Shown piece by piece: positions 31,040 to 39,406 of a DNA stretch of 64,000 bases. The translations under genes were made by a program, and so were the position numbers. The DNA is from Streptomyces cucumeris. GTDB lineage: Bacteria; Actinomycetota; Actinomycetes; Streptomycetales; Streptomycetaceae. The stretch lies in assembly GCF_024295805.1 (NCBI RefSeq), contig NZ_JANCLX010000039.1, forward strand, positions 1 to 64,000, read 5' to 3'. Within the stretch, counting starts at the first letter, position 1; each line of letters opens with the position of its first letter. The notes below the pieces were generated by a model that worked only from the letters and a program-made list of their open reading frames with translations, was not told the origin of the DNA and ran no database searches.

Positions 31040-31624
31040 TCAGCAGGAGGGGCAGGGGTCGCACTCGCGGACCCGGACGTCGTCGAGGACCGGTCCGGCG
31101 GATGTGTTGGTGGTGCTGGCGAACGACAGCGTCATGGTGGTGCCGGTGGCCACGAAGGACACCTCACGGGTCACATAGCCCATGTTCGTCGTGGACTTGC
31201 CCGTGGTGTCGAAGGTGAAGTCCTGGAAGTTCTGCCCGTCGACCAGGACCTTCCCGGTCTTCACGGCCGGACCGCCCCCGGGGTTGCCCGCGAGGGAGTA
31301 CGTCACCGTGTACCGCTTGCCCGGGACCGTCGTGAACGTCTGCGACACGGTTCCCCCACTGGTGCCGCTGAGGTCGACCGACTGGTCGCCCTCGGCCGCC
31401 TGCCAGTACCCGGCACCGATCAGATCGACGCTCCCGGACGTGACCTTCCACGGGCCGATGGAACCGCCCGTGTTCAGCGTCTGGAACGAGTTGGCGGGCG
31501 CCCTGGGAGTCTCGAAGCTGCCGTCGTCGAAGCGGCTGGCGGCCACGGCCGAGGCTCCGGTTCCGGTACCGGCGAGAACCCCGGCGGCGACGACGGCGAC
31601 GACTAACGCACGAATGCGCGACAT
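31040..31624 (-). CDS. Secreted DUF642 / choice-of-anchor C-like protein
   Basis: 194 aa with signal peptide (about 1-29, cleavage after VAA). The mature part has DDGSFETP near its start, GPWKVTSGSVDLIG, EGDQSVDLSGTSGGTVSQTF and LSLAGNPGG-like (SLAGNPGGGP) elements, then ATGTTMTLSFAS and GPVLDDVRV, the jelly-roll pattern of DUF642-type galactose-binding-like proteins. The C-terminus ends in CDPCPSC, three closely spaced cysteines. AGGAGG precedes ATG. Probably an extracellular carbohydrate-associated protein. Confidence 0.8.
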   Translation of the reverse strand: MSRIRALVVAVVAAGVLAGTGTGASAVAASRFDDGSFETPRAPANSFQTLNTGGSIGPWKVTSGSVDLIGAGYWQAAEGDQSVDLSGTSGGTVSQTFTTVPGKRYTVTYSLAGNPGGGPAVKTGKVLVDGQNFQDFTFDTTGKSTTNMGYVTREVSFVATGTTMTLSFASTTNTSAGPVLDDVRVRECDPCPSC

Positions 31625-31840
31625 ATTCCCCTCCTGGAGGAAAGATGCGTGAGGGTCACGATTGACCCGCCGATGAATTTCCCGCATCCGGGGACCGGCG
31701 GCCAAGACCGGAACCCCGGCGCACCGGGGTGTGCGCCAGGGTCGGCCGCGCTGGTCACGCGGGGCGTGTACCCCTACGGATCTCGTCCTTCGAGCATGCC
31801 TCAAGTCGGTGCCCTGCCATGTGGGCCCGGCCCAGCTCGG

Positions 31841-33070
31841 CTACGACAGCAGGAGGATGCAGTCCCAGGTGTCGTTCGGTCCGGCTGACAACAGCCCGCT
31901 GAAGTCGGCGAGAGCCAGTGCGGTGCCTGCGCGCCCGGTGAGGAATCCGTGCGGGCGCGCATTCGTGACCTCGGCCAAGGTGGTGTGAGCGGCCGAGTCC
32001 GCCAGAGGGAGGCAGGAGAGGCGGAGAGCGCTTTGCAGGATGCCCGCGCTGCCATGGCAGAGGGCTGTGCCTTCGGTGTCCCAGTGCCCCGGCGCCCTGG
32101 CGGCGAGGCTGTTCATGGCCGCGCCGGCGGCGCGGTGGAGTGCCGGAAGGCCAAGGGCGTGGCTGGCGTTGGTGAGAGCGGCGGCGATGCCCGGGGTGCC
32201 GTAGCACCAGGCGGTGGTGCGCCCTATCAGGGGAGTAGCAGCGCCATGTGGGCTGTTGTCCAGGGTGGTACCGCTGACATGGGGTGGCCATGTCTGCTGA
32301 GGCGTTTGCCAGGTCAGGAGCCACTGAGCCGCGGTGTGGATCGCGTCGTTCTGGCCGGGAACGGTGTGTCCGGCCTGATGGGCTGTGGCCAGAAGGGTAA
32401 GCGGGCCGGCGATGCCGTGAGCGAGCCCGGTGGTGGCTGCGCCTGAGGGAGGAACCCGCACGGTGGGTGGATGAAGGTCTGCGGGCAGCCACCAACCTGG
32501 TCGGGTTCCGACGGTGTTGACAGTCAGGTGGGTGAGGGCTGTCAGAGCGGCGTCCAGTCCTGGTTCGGCTTCGGCGCTGTGGCCGCGGGAGTGGGCAGCG
32601 AGAAGGACGCGCCCAATGCCGGTGAGCCCCTTGATGGCGTCGTAGACCGCCCAAGGGGTTGCTTCCCCACGGGCGGCGCGTCGGTAGTGGTGGCGAGCGA
32701 GCGCGACGGCACGGGCAGAGAGCCAGGCTGTTGCGCGGGGCAGCAGGGGGTGGCGCTGGTCGTGAAAAGCCAGGTAACCGGTACCGATGATCAGGGAAGC
32801 GGCGAGGGCTCCGGGGCCGGTGTGGATGCCGTCCGGAGGTGCCCTGCCCAGCAGTCGGGCCGCGGCGTCCCAGTGGGCCGCAGCCGTCTCGGCCGAGCCG
32901 GGTTCCACCTCGGCAAGGCAGGCGTGCAGGAGTGCCGTACCTGCGAGCCCGTAGCACAGGGTGTGGGCGGCGCGGTCCGACAGGGAAGCGGTGACGTCGC
33001 CGGGAACACGTAGGTCGTGGGCGATGTCCAGGGCGCATGTGGCGGCCCGGGCGCGGAGGTCGGCTTCCAT
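31841..33070 (-). CDS. lanC: LanC-like lanthionine cyclase
   Basis: 409 aa alpha/alpha barrel cyclase. The zinc ligands are Cys289 (AWCYGTPG) and Cys338-His339 (LCHGSAG); another conserved repeat is GLAHGIAGPLTLL near 215-227. It catalyses Michael addition of Cys thiols to Dha/Dhb to make (methyl)lanthionine rings. ATG overlaps the LanB stop (ATGA). The GC content is lower than in flanking core genes. Last gene of the lanthipeptide operon; no transporter or protease gene follows. Confidence 0.93.
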   Translation of the reverse strand: MEADLRARAATCALDIAHDLRVPGDVTASLSDRAAHTLCYGLAGTALLHACLAEVEPGSAETAAAHWDAAARLLGRAPPDGIHTGPGALAASLIIGTGYLAFHDQRHPLLPRATAWLSARAVALARHHYRRAARGEATPWAVYDAIKGLTGIGRVLLAAHSRGHSAEAEPGLDAALTALTHLTVNTVGTRPGWWLPADLHPPTVRVPPSGAATTGLAHGIAGPLTLLATAHQAGHTVPGQNDAIHTAAQWLLTWQTPQQTWPPHVSGTTLDNSPHGAATPLIGRTTAWCYGTPGIAAALTNASHALGLPALHRAAGAAMNSLAARAPGHWDTEGTALCHGSAGILQSALRLSCLPLADSAAHTTLAEVTNARPHGFLTGRAGTALALADFSGLLSAGPNDTWDCILLLS

Positions 33071-35910
33071 CAGTCGTGCAGGAGGTCGGCGGCCAAGGTC
33101 CGCATGATCCGTTCGGCTCCTCGGTCGAGGGAGAGCATGCGGTTGGCGTGCAGGTGGATCACATCACTGGCACAACGGGCGGCCAACCGCTGGGGAACGG
33201 CGTCACGGTAGGCGGTCAACGCGGCACGGACTGCCGCCAGATCGAAAGGGATGGGCGTCTCGGACTCGCCGACGGGACGGACGCGTAGGGCATCACGGTG
33301 ACGGCGCTGCTCCCGGGTGAGGCGGCCAGGGTTCAGGGCCGAGCGGGCCTGGTCGGGAGCAAGAGTGCGGGCGATCTCGGCGGCGCCGGCGGCAGCGGCG
33401 AGGAAGCGCACGTCCTCGGTGTGGGCGAGGGCGGCCAGGGCGAGACGGCTGTCGGCGCAGAACAGGCGCTCGGCGGCTGTGATGGCCTGCGGTCCGCCGT
33501 AGCGTTCGAGCTCCTGCTCATACGGCTCCAGGCGCAGCATGCCGGGGCTGAGTAGGCCGCGATGCTGCAATCGCTCGGCTAGACCGGCCAGTTGTGGCTG
33601 GATGCGGGTGGCGAGCGTATGAGGGTCGGCGTGGAACCGCAGACGCAGGTGGGGCCCGAGAGCTGGGGTGCTGTAGCGCAGCCAGAACCAGCGGTCGACG
33701 TTGTCGGGGAGGCCGGCCAGCAGTGGGGCGAGCTCCGTGAGCACTGTGTCGTGGAGGCGACCGGGTGCACAGAGCACGGCGGAGAGCCAACAGCTACCCG
33801 GCAGGTGAGTGCCGGTGCCGACGGCGCGCAAAGCGGACCGCGGGTCGATGGCCACATGCTGGGGAGTGTGGCGCCGAGCGAGAGGGACGACGAGGTCGAC
33901 CAGGTGGCCGGTTCCGTTCGGCCCCTCGACCACGGCCAGTTCATCGGGGGCGGCAAAGGGCTCTGCCAGCGTGCGGGTGCCACGGCGAATGCTGCGGCGC
34001 AGTAACTCGCGCTGATCGGACTGACGCAGGTCGAGCGGGAGGTGGCGGTCGGCCTCCTCGGCGACCAGGACGGGCGGCGGCGTCGGCCGCGTGTGGGTGC
34101 GCCACGCCATGAGGTGTGTTTCGAAAGTGACACGCTGGCCCGCGGATGCGGCGAGGGCGTCGGGCAAGCGCCAGCGGGCAGGGGCCAGAAGGACGTCGCG
34201 GTAGCGCACGCGCGGGGTGTAGGGCCAGCAGGACAGCGCGCCCCAGTTCCACGGGTGCCACGGCCGGGTTCCCGAGTGCCCGAGGAGGTGGAGGAAGTAC
34301 GCGGCCGAGGGCAGGAGCCGGGGCGCGATGCGGTTGTGGAGCACCGGTATGACCGGCCGATCGTGGTGGGTGGACCACAGTTGCAGGTGCGTTCCGGTGG
34401 TAACGACAGCGAGGTCGTGGGGAAGGAGGTCGCGGGGGTGGGTGGGGACATCGATCGGGATGCGCCAGGGAGCGGAGCCGGTTTCGGCCGCCAGTCCTCC
34501 AGCGGCGGTACGGGGCCGGCAGACGATTTCCGCGATCATGGGGCCGCTTCCGGTGTCGGGCTGCTCCCGGGGGGCGAGGTCAGGGAGCCACCTGGCCCAG
34601 CGGCCGGGTGCGGCTCCGGCGTTCTGGGAGCCGGTACCGGGGCAGACCGCGATGCGCAGTCCGTTCGCGTCGCGCAGCAGTCGGATGTGGATCTCGGCGG
34701 TGCGCGGCGGCGGCAGGGGCGACGGGTTGGTGAGCCGGTCGATGTGCTGCTCGGTGAGGACGAGTTCGTCTTTGCCCTGCGACAAGGCGTCGGAGAGCAG
34801 TCCGGCCAGTGCGGCGGTGCGGTGTGCGTCGGGAACCCCGTCGGTACCGATCACGTCATGAGGTCCGGGTGATCCGAGGCCGGTGACGGGGTCGAGGACA
34901 TCCAGCAGCGGCACGAGCCGATGGTGGCCGTAGGTGGCGCAGAAGCGCCGGTGATAGTCGGTCAACGGACCGGTCCGGTGACCGGTCCGCCAGAGCAGCG
35001 AGGCGGCTTCTGCGGCTTGCTCACCCACCGCGGGAGGCACGGCGATCTCGGCATCGGCAAGGGTGTCGACAACCAGCGGCCGACCCGTGCGATGCAGCGA
35101 GTCGGCCAGATCACAGGCTTCCTCCAGCAGCTTCCGCCTGCGCCGGTCGCCGGGCGGGTGTGCATCGCACTGGTTCAGCAGCTGGTCCAACCGGGTCAGA
35201 GAGGTCCGTGCTGACGCTGTGGCCGGGAGCTTGTCCAGCAAATGCCTCAGTGGGTCCGCGCGCATGTCGGTCGGGAGCAGGTCGGTCAGCAGCAGACCGG
35301 TATCGATCATGTCGACCAGGGCTCGCACGGCCTGGTGAGGAGCGGCGCCGGGATGGCGGCGGAGAAGGTCGGCGAGAAGGTCAGCGGCCGACGCCCCGGA
35401 GCGGCTGGCTTCCAGTAATCGGCACGAGACCTCGGTGGCTCGCACGCTGGCGAACCGTGGCCCTGCGGAGGAGGGGTTCTCGACTTCCAGACGATCCCCT
35501 CTGATGGCGGCTGAGGACGCGGCGGTCAGGGTGAGCGCGGGCAGCAGATCGGGCTCTTCGTGAAGCAGCCGGCCCGCTATGGCGGTCAGCCAGACCGGGC
35601 TGAGGGTGGTGACGGTCCGGTGGGCATCCCCCAGCCGCATGCTGGGAACAGGCGCGGCGAGCACAGCGGGGGCGACCCCGGCGAACACCCCGTGCGGGGT
35701 GGTACGCGTACGGGAGCGCAGATCGTAGGCACAGCGCGTCGCTCGCCCGCGATCCGTGCCCTCGTCAACCGCCTGAGCAACGCTCCGGCCGACCAGGAAC
35801 ACGCCTTCATCCAACACACCGTCACAGTCGCTGCCGACGGGATCGAGTAAGGGGCGTAGCGGAATCCGGGCCATCGCCACGGAGCAGGGGTCGAAGAGCC
35901 TTCGCATCAC
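33070..35910 (-). CDS. lanB: Class I lanthipeptide dehydratase LanB (three TTA codons)
   Basis: 946 aa, full-length LanB: N-terminal glutamylation domain (SRTRTTPHGVFAGVAPAVLA near 70-90; RVRYRDVLLAPARWRLP further on) and C-terminal SpaB_C-type elimination domain (WFWLRYSTPALGPHLRLRFH). It uses glutamyl-tRNA(Glu) to dehydrate Ser/Thr of the precursor. TTA codons lie at 34003-34005, 35416-35418 and 35848-35850, far above the background, suggesting strict bldA control or recent acquisition. Start is GTG 35910 or ATG 35907; the ribosome site is weak, so expression may depend on the precursor gene 69 bases upstream. Confidence 0.95.
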   Translation of the reverse strand: MMRRLFDPCSVAMARIPLRPLLDPVGSDCDGVLDEGVFLVGRSVAQAVDEGTDRGRATRCAYDLRSRTRTTPHGVFAGVAPAVLAAPVPSMRLGDAHRTVTTLSPVWLTAIAGRLLHEEPDLLPALTLTAASSAAIRGDRLEVENPSSAGPRFASVRATEVSCRLLEASRSGASAADLLADLLRRHPGAAPHQAVRALVDMIDTGLLLTDLLPTDMRADPLRHLLDKLPATASARTSLTRLDQLLNQCDAHPPGDRRRRKLLEEACDLADSLHRTGRPLVVDTLADAEIAVPPAVGEQAAEAASLLWRTGHRTGPLTDYHRRFCATYGHHRLVPLLDVLDPVTGLGSPGPHDVIGTDGVPDAHRTAALAGLLSDALSQGKDELVLTEQHIDRLTNPSPLPPPRTAEIHIRLLRDANGLRIAVCPGTGSQNAGAAPGRWARWLPDLAPREQPDTGSGPMIAEIVCRPRTAAGGLAAETGSAPWRIPIDVPTHPRDLLPHDLAVVTTGTHLQLWSTHHDRPVIPVLHNRIAPRLLPSAAYFLHLLGHSGTRPWHPWNWGALSCWPYTPRVRYRDVLLAPARWRLPDALAASAGQRVTFETHLMAWRTHTRPTPPPVLVAEEADRHLPLDLRQSDQRELLRRSIRRGTRTLAEPFAAPDELAVVEGPNGTGHLVDLVVPLARRHTPQHVAIDPRSALRAVGTGTHLPGSCWLSAVLCAPGRLHDTVLTELAPLLAGLPDNVDRWFWLRYSTPALGPHLRLRFHADPHTLATRIQPQLAGLAERLQHRGLLSPGMLRLEPYEQELERYGGPQAITAAERLFCADSRLALAALAHTEDVRFLAAAAGAAEIARTLAPDQARSALNPGRLTREQRRHRDALRVRPVGESETPIPFDLAAVRAALTAYRDAVPQRLAARCASDVIHLHANRMLSLDRGAERIMRTLAADLLHD

Positions 35911-35979
35911 ACCATCCCGTCGATGGGCCTGCCAGTGGCGGGCCGGGCGCGGTTGTGCACGCCCGGCCCCGGAGTACCG

Positions 35980-36189
35980 TCAGCAGCCGGTCGTCGGGCC
36001 CTGCGGTGGCGATTCCCCGCAGCCGTCCCCGGTGGTGTCGCCCTCGTCGTCATCACCGTCGCCGCCGAGCCAGACGCCCAGCCTGCCGATCTCCTCCTGG
36101 ACAGGGTCCAGGTCGAAGACGTCCGCCAACCCTGCGGGAAGTCCGGCCAGTTCCTCAGTGGTCGGTGCTTGGGGTGTCGGTCGTGCCAT
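35980..36189 (-). CDS. lanA: FxLD-family class I lanthipeptide precursor
   Basis: 69 aa. The leader holds FDLD at 25-28 (FxLD motif, LanB recognition), in LADVFDLDPVQEE. A GG at 42-43 may mark the leader end. The putative core is Asp/Gly-rich and ends GDGCGESPPQGPTTGC, with Thr52, Thr53, Ser60, Thr66, Thr67 and Cys57, Cys69. Two parallel TTG-type units (TTGDGC and TTGC) suit two small methyllanthionine rings. Asp-Gly pairs at 44-45 and 55-56 are favourable for methyltransferase-driven aspartimide/isoaspartate formation. ATG at 36189 has GGAGGGAG; the in-frame start 15 bases earlier is weaker. Confidence 0.88.
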   Translation of the reverse strand: MARPTPQAPTTEELAGLPAGLADVFDLDPVQEEIGRLGVWLGGDGDDDEGDTTGDGCGESPPQGPTTGC

Positions 36190-36208
36190 CTTCACTCCCT
36201 CCACTCGG

Positions 36209-36234
36209 GCCTCCCGGGCTCGACCCCGGGAGGC
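36209..36234 (-). terminator. Hairpin between methyltransferase and precursor genes
   Basis: Perfect 10-bp stem GCCTCCCGGG / CCCGGGAGGC with a 6-base loop, ending 20 bases before the precursor start. It may end transcripts from the upstream methyltransferase gene or act as an RNA-processing/stability element that raises precursor mRNA relative to upstream mRNA. Confidence 0.6.
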
Positions 36235-36271
36235 GTGGGTCCGGACCGTCCCCGCGGGACCGTCCGAGTCT

Positions 36272-37492
36272 TCAGGTGATCACCAGACGCACGCTGGGCT
36301 TGTCGACCGTCACTTCACCCCGACCGGGGACCTGACCGTCACGGCGGTAGGCGCGCACGACGGGCTCCCCCTCGTACCTGGCCGCGTGGTCGAAGCGGAC
36401 GACAGCGTCGGTCAGGCGGGCCGCGAGGCACTCGCGGTCCGGGCCGTGGGCGATGATCCCCAGTTCGTAACGCTCCTCCGCGGCCCGAGGGGCGTGGCGC
36501 AGCGTGACATACGCCAGCGAATCGCGGTCCCACACCGCGGGCGCCCCCCTGCCCAGCACCCAGCCGACCAAGCCACGCTCGGCCGCTGCCTGCGTGGCGC
36601 GTAACCTGCCATACGGGGCGACCGCGCCCGCGAGCCATACGTCCAGCCGCGGCAGCAGCCCTTCCGAGCCGCTCAGCTCCACCCCTGTCCACCGCTCATG
36701 CCGGGGGCCGGTGAACGCGGCGGTCAGCCCGTCGGCCTCGGCAGGCTGGTCCTCGTCGACCACCAGTCGCACGTCGCGCCCGGCCAGGCGTACGACACGT
36801 GGCGCATGCGCGCTGTCGCCCTGTATGGCGACAAAACCGGAGACGATGAGCGTGTCGCTGCGGAGATGATCCCGTTCGCGGGCGAAGGCGATGGTGCGGG
36901 AGAGCCCGCGGAACCGCAGTGGCACCACGAGCCTTCCCGCTGATGCGAGTTGGTCCAGCCAAGCCGACGACAGATCGGAGGCGCCCACAGTGACGACAAT
37001 GCGATCGAATCCCCGGGCCGGAGCGTCCTGGAGCGGCCGGGCACCGTCCGCCTCCCTGACGCGCACCTGGCTGTAACCGGCTTCGGTGAGCAGCCTGCGC
37101 GCCCGCGCGGTGATGTCCGGATCGATGTCCATGGTGGTCACCGACCCCTGCTCACCGACCAACTCCGCCAGCAGCGCGGCATTGCACCCTCCGGAACCGA
37201 TCTCCAGCACTCTCATGCCGGGAACCACTTGCGCCGCCTCCAGCATCCGGGCGTGCAGCCACGGAGCCGAGACCGAGCTGACCGGCTTCCCTTGCTCATC
37301 GCGCTTGGTGAAGACCGCCTCCGGTGCCCCGTAGGCTTCTTCGGCAGGCACCTCGGGGACGAAGAGGTGCCGCGGAACCCTACGGAAGGCGGCCTCCACA
37401 GCGGCCGAGGTGAGTGCCCCTCGCTCGCGTAACCCCTCCACCATCCGCTCGCGCAGCGCGGACGCCTTTGTGTCCGTACCGGCCTCGGCCAT
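36272..37492 (-). CDS. FxLD-system protein-L-isoaspartate O-methyltransferase (two TTA codons)
   Basis: 406 aa. The N-terminal half is a PCMT-like SAM methyltransferase: PRHLFVPEVP, SVSAPWLHARMLEA, and the SAM motif VLEIGSGGCNA at 95-105. The C-terminal half (about 215-406) is an extension typical of lanthipeptide-associated PCMTs. Such enzymes methylate Asp in the modified core; the ester collapses to an aspartimide and then isoaspartate. TTA codons at 36602-36604 and 37430-37432. GAGGAAG precedes ATG. It is the first gene of the lanthipeptide operon. Confidence 0.9.
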   Translation of the reverse strand: MAEAGTDTKASALRERMVEGLRERGALTSAAVEAAFRRVPRHLFVPEVPAEEAYGAPEAVFTKRDEQGKPVSSVSAPWLHARMLEAAQVVPGMRVLEIGSGGCNAALLAELVGEQGSVTTMDIDPDITARARRLLTEAGYSQVRVREADGARPLQDAPARGFDRIVVTVGASDLSSAWLDQLASAGRLVVPLRFRGLSRTIAFARERDHLRSDTLIVSGFVAIQGDSAHAPRVVRLAGRDVRLVVDEDQPAEADGLTAAFTGPRHERWTGVELSGSEGLLPRLDVWLAGAVAPYGRLRATQAAAERGLVGWVLGRGAPAVWDRDSLAYVTLRHAPRAAEERYELGIIAHGPDRECLAARLTDAVVRFDHAARYEGEPVVRAYRRDGQVPGRGEVTVDKPSVRLVIT

Positions 37493-37644
37493 GTGGAACT
37501 TCCTCTCCGGGCGTCCTCACAGGCTCTCGTCACCGTACTGACGAGAACGTCGACGGGAAAGCCGCCATAGAACCACGCGCCGGGGTCCGCAGCACCACTT
37601 ACCGGACATCCCGCGGCGCCGGCGGGCGGTAGACCGGGGCACGG

Positions 37645-38064
37645 CTACAACAGCACCCGGGCCCACACCGTCTTCCCCGGGCCCCGCCGGTCGCGGACGC
37701 CCCAGCGGTCGGCGAGGGCCTCGACCAGGAGCAGACCGCGGCCCTGTTCGTCGTCCGACGCGGGCAGTTTGGGGATGGGCTCCGCGTCATGGGTGTCGGA
37801 GACCTCGATCTCCAGACGGCCCGCCTCGTCGTCGTACCGCAGTAACAGGGTGAAGTCCCGCCCGGGGACGCGCCCGTGCAGCGCGGCGTTCGCAGACAGC
37901 TCGGCGACGATCAGCACGGCGGCGTCATGGCCGCCCACGATGCCCCAGTCGGCGAACTGCTGGACGGCCAGTCGCCGGGCGAGCCGGGCCCCGCGCCGAG
38001 TGGCGGAGAAGCGCTGCGCGAACGTACGTACGGTGACGGGGACTTGGCCCTGTGGTGCGGTCAT
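37645..38064 (-). CDS. HATPase_c regulator (anti-sigma-like)
   Basis: 139 aa. The N-box is IVAELSANAALHG (about 52-64), followed by IEVSDTHDAEP and DDEQGRGLLLVEALADRWGV. Same class as the 27794-28195 product. Divergent from the XRE-DUF5753 gene at 38179, with which it probably forms a regulatory set together with the two DUF397 genes. Confidence 0.87.
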   Translation of the reverse strand: MTAPQGQVPVTVRTFAQRFSATRRGARLARRLAVQQFADWGIVGGHDAAVLIVAELSANAALHGRVPGRDFTLLLRYDDEAGRLEIEVSDTHDAEPIPKLPASDDEQGRGLLLVEALADRWGVRDRRGPGKTVWARVLL

Positions 38065-38178
38065 GGCGGAAGCGTTCCGGTGACGACCGTCCGCCGGCCA
38101 GGTCCGACACCCACCCAGTTCGCGTTGTATCAGTTCACGCACTGGACGGGGTCGGTCACCGCCCGTGACGATGGACGG

Positions 38179-39024
38179 ATGGCAGCAGACAACGGCGGCA
38201 GCCCGAACAGCGAACCCGAGATGTCGGACACGCTCAAGACCTTTGGCGCGGTTTTGAAGGCGCTGCGAGACGAAGCGGGCCTGACCCAGGAGCAGTTCGC
38301 CCCACGCGTGCAGTACTCGGTGCCATACATCGCCAAGATCGAGCAGGGCAAACGGTTCCCGCCGAGGGAGCTGATCGAACGGGCGGAGGAGGTGTTGGGT
38401 GCTCCAGCGGCGCGTGTGCTGGGCGCCGCCCACCGCAGTCTGACACGAAGGGTGGGACTCGCGTCATGGGTGCGCCACTGGGCAGGGATCGAAGAGCAGG
38501 CGGTGTCCCTCCTCGCCTATGAGTGCACGGTTGTACCAGGCTTGCTTCAGTCCGAGTCATACATTCGCGCGATCTTCGACCGCTACATCCCGCACACCCC
38601 TCAGGAACAGTGCGAACAGCAGGCCACCGCTCGGCTGGCGAGGCAGCGGCTCTTCACGGACTTGCCGAACACCTCGTTCTGCTTCGTCATCGAACAAGCC
38701 CTGCTGGATCGGGGATTCGGTGGGGTCGACGTCACCCGCACGCTTCTGGATCACCTCCTCGCGCAGCAGCATCGCCGGAATGTGGAAATCCAGATCATGC
38801 CGCGCCAACAGGAAGAACACTCCGGCGCCGAGGGTTCCATGCGTCTCGCCGAAACCATGGACCACCAGTGGGTTGGGTACGTTGAAGCGCATGACACGAG
38901 CGTCCTGATCACTGATCCAAAAGCCGTCAGTGCGATGCTCCAGCGCTATGGCAAACTGCGCTCACAAGCCCTGAGCCCTCAGGCCAGTACGAGCCTGCTG
39001 GAGCAGATGCGAGGAGCACTATGA
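38179..39024 (+). CDS. XRE-family regulator with DUF5753
   Basis: 281 aa, the standard length. HTH at about 20-75 (FGAVLKALRDEAGLTQEQFA, YSVPYIAKIEQGKR) and DUF5753 from about 100 (VRHWAGIEEQAVSLLAYECT, VVPGLLQSESYIRAIF). ATG at 38179 lacks a strong ribosome site; ATG 38221 (MSDTLK) is an alternative. Stop overlaps the first DUF397 gene (ATGA). Confidence 0.92.
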   Translation: MAADNGGSPNSEPEMSDTLKTFGAVLKALRDEAGLTQEQFAPRVQYSVPYIAKIEQGKRFPPRELIERAEEVLGAPAARVLGAAHRSLTRRVGLASWVRHWAGIEEQAVSLLAYECTVVPGLLQSESYIRAIFDRYIPHTPQEQCEQQATARLARQRLFTDLPNTSFCFVIEQALLDRGFGGVDVTRTLLDHLLAQQHRRNVEIQIMPRQQEEHSGAEGSMRLAETMDHQWVGYVEAHDTSVLITDPKAVSAMLQRYGKLRSQALSPQASTSLLEQMRGAL

Positions 39025-39209
39025 GCAGCACCGAAGGCGACTGGTTCAAGAGCAGCTACAGCGGCGGCGGAGGCGGCGAGTGCATTGAGGTCGCCATAGA
39101 CCCGGCCGTCGTCCGCATCCGCGACTCCAAGGACGTCGCCGGCGGCTCACTGGTCGTCACCCACGACGCCTGGACCGCCTTCACCGCCTTCGCCAAGGAA
39201 CCCCGGTGA
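39021..39209 (+). CDS. DUF397 protein (first of tandem pair)
   Basis: 62 aa. The family motif WFKSSYSGG and the later VRIRDSKD and DAWTAFTAF are clear. DUF397 proteins act with XRE-DUF5753 partners in Streptomyces, some as regulator/antitoxin-like pairs (BldB relatives). ATGA overlap with the XRE gene and GTGA overlap with the next DUF397. Confidence 0.93.
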   Translation: MSSTEGDWFKSSYSGGGGGECIEVAIDPAVVRIRDSKDVAGGSLVVTHDAWTAFTAFAKEPR

Positions 39210-39382
39210 GCGCCGCCGAAGGCGACTGGTTCAAGAGCAGCTACAGCGGGAGCGAGGGCGACAACTGCGTCGAGGTCGCGATACGCCCCGACGCCGTCCA
39301 CATCCGCGACTCCAAGGACACCACCACCGGCACCCTCGCCGTCACCCACGACGCCTGGACCGCCTTCCTCGCGCGGCTCTGA
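39206..39382 (+). CDS. DUF397 protein (second of tandem pair)
   Basis: 58 aa from GTG 39206, which overlaps the preceding stop. It begins MSAAEGDWFKSSYSGSEGDN and contains VHIRDSKDTTTG and THDAWTAFLARL. It is nearly identical to the first copy at the DNA level around the WFKSSYSG and DAWTAF blocks, so it is a recent tandem duplication. Too short to stand out as an ORF, but the motif content is unambiguous. Confidence 0.92.
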   Translation: MSAAEGDWFKSSYSGSEGDNCVEVAIRPDAVHIRDSKDTTTGTLAVTHDAWTAFLARL

Positions 39383-39406
39383 CCGGTGTCGGCGCATACG
39401 CGGGGG

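Noticed and set aside
30064..37500. tRNA-Lys as the attachment site of an integrated island carrying the lanthipeptide genes
   Set aside because: No integrase gene and no second copy of the tRNA 3' end were seen between the tRNA and 40 kb. The idea is kept only as a check in a finding.
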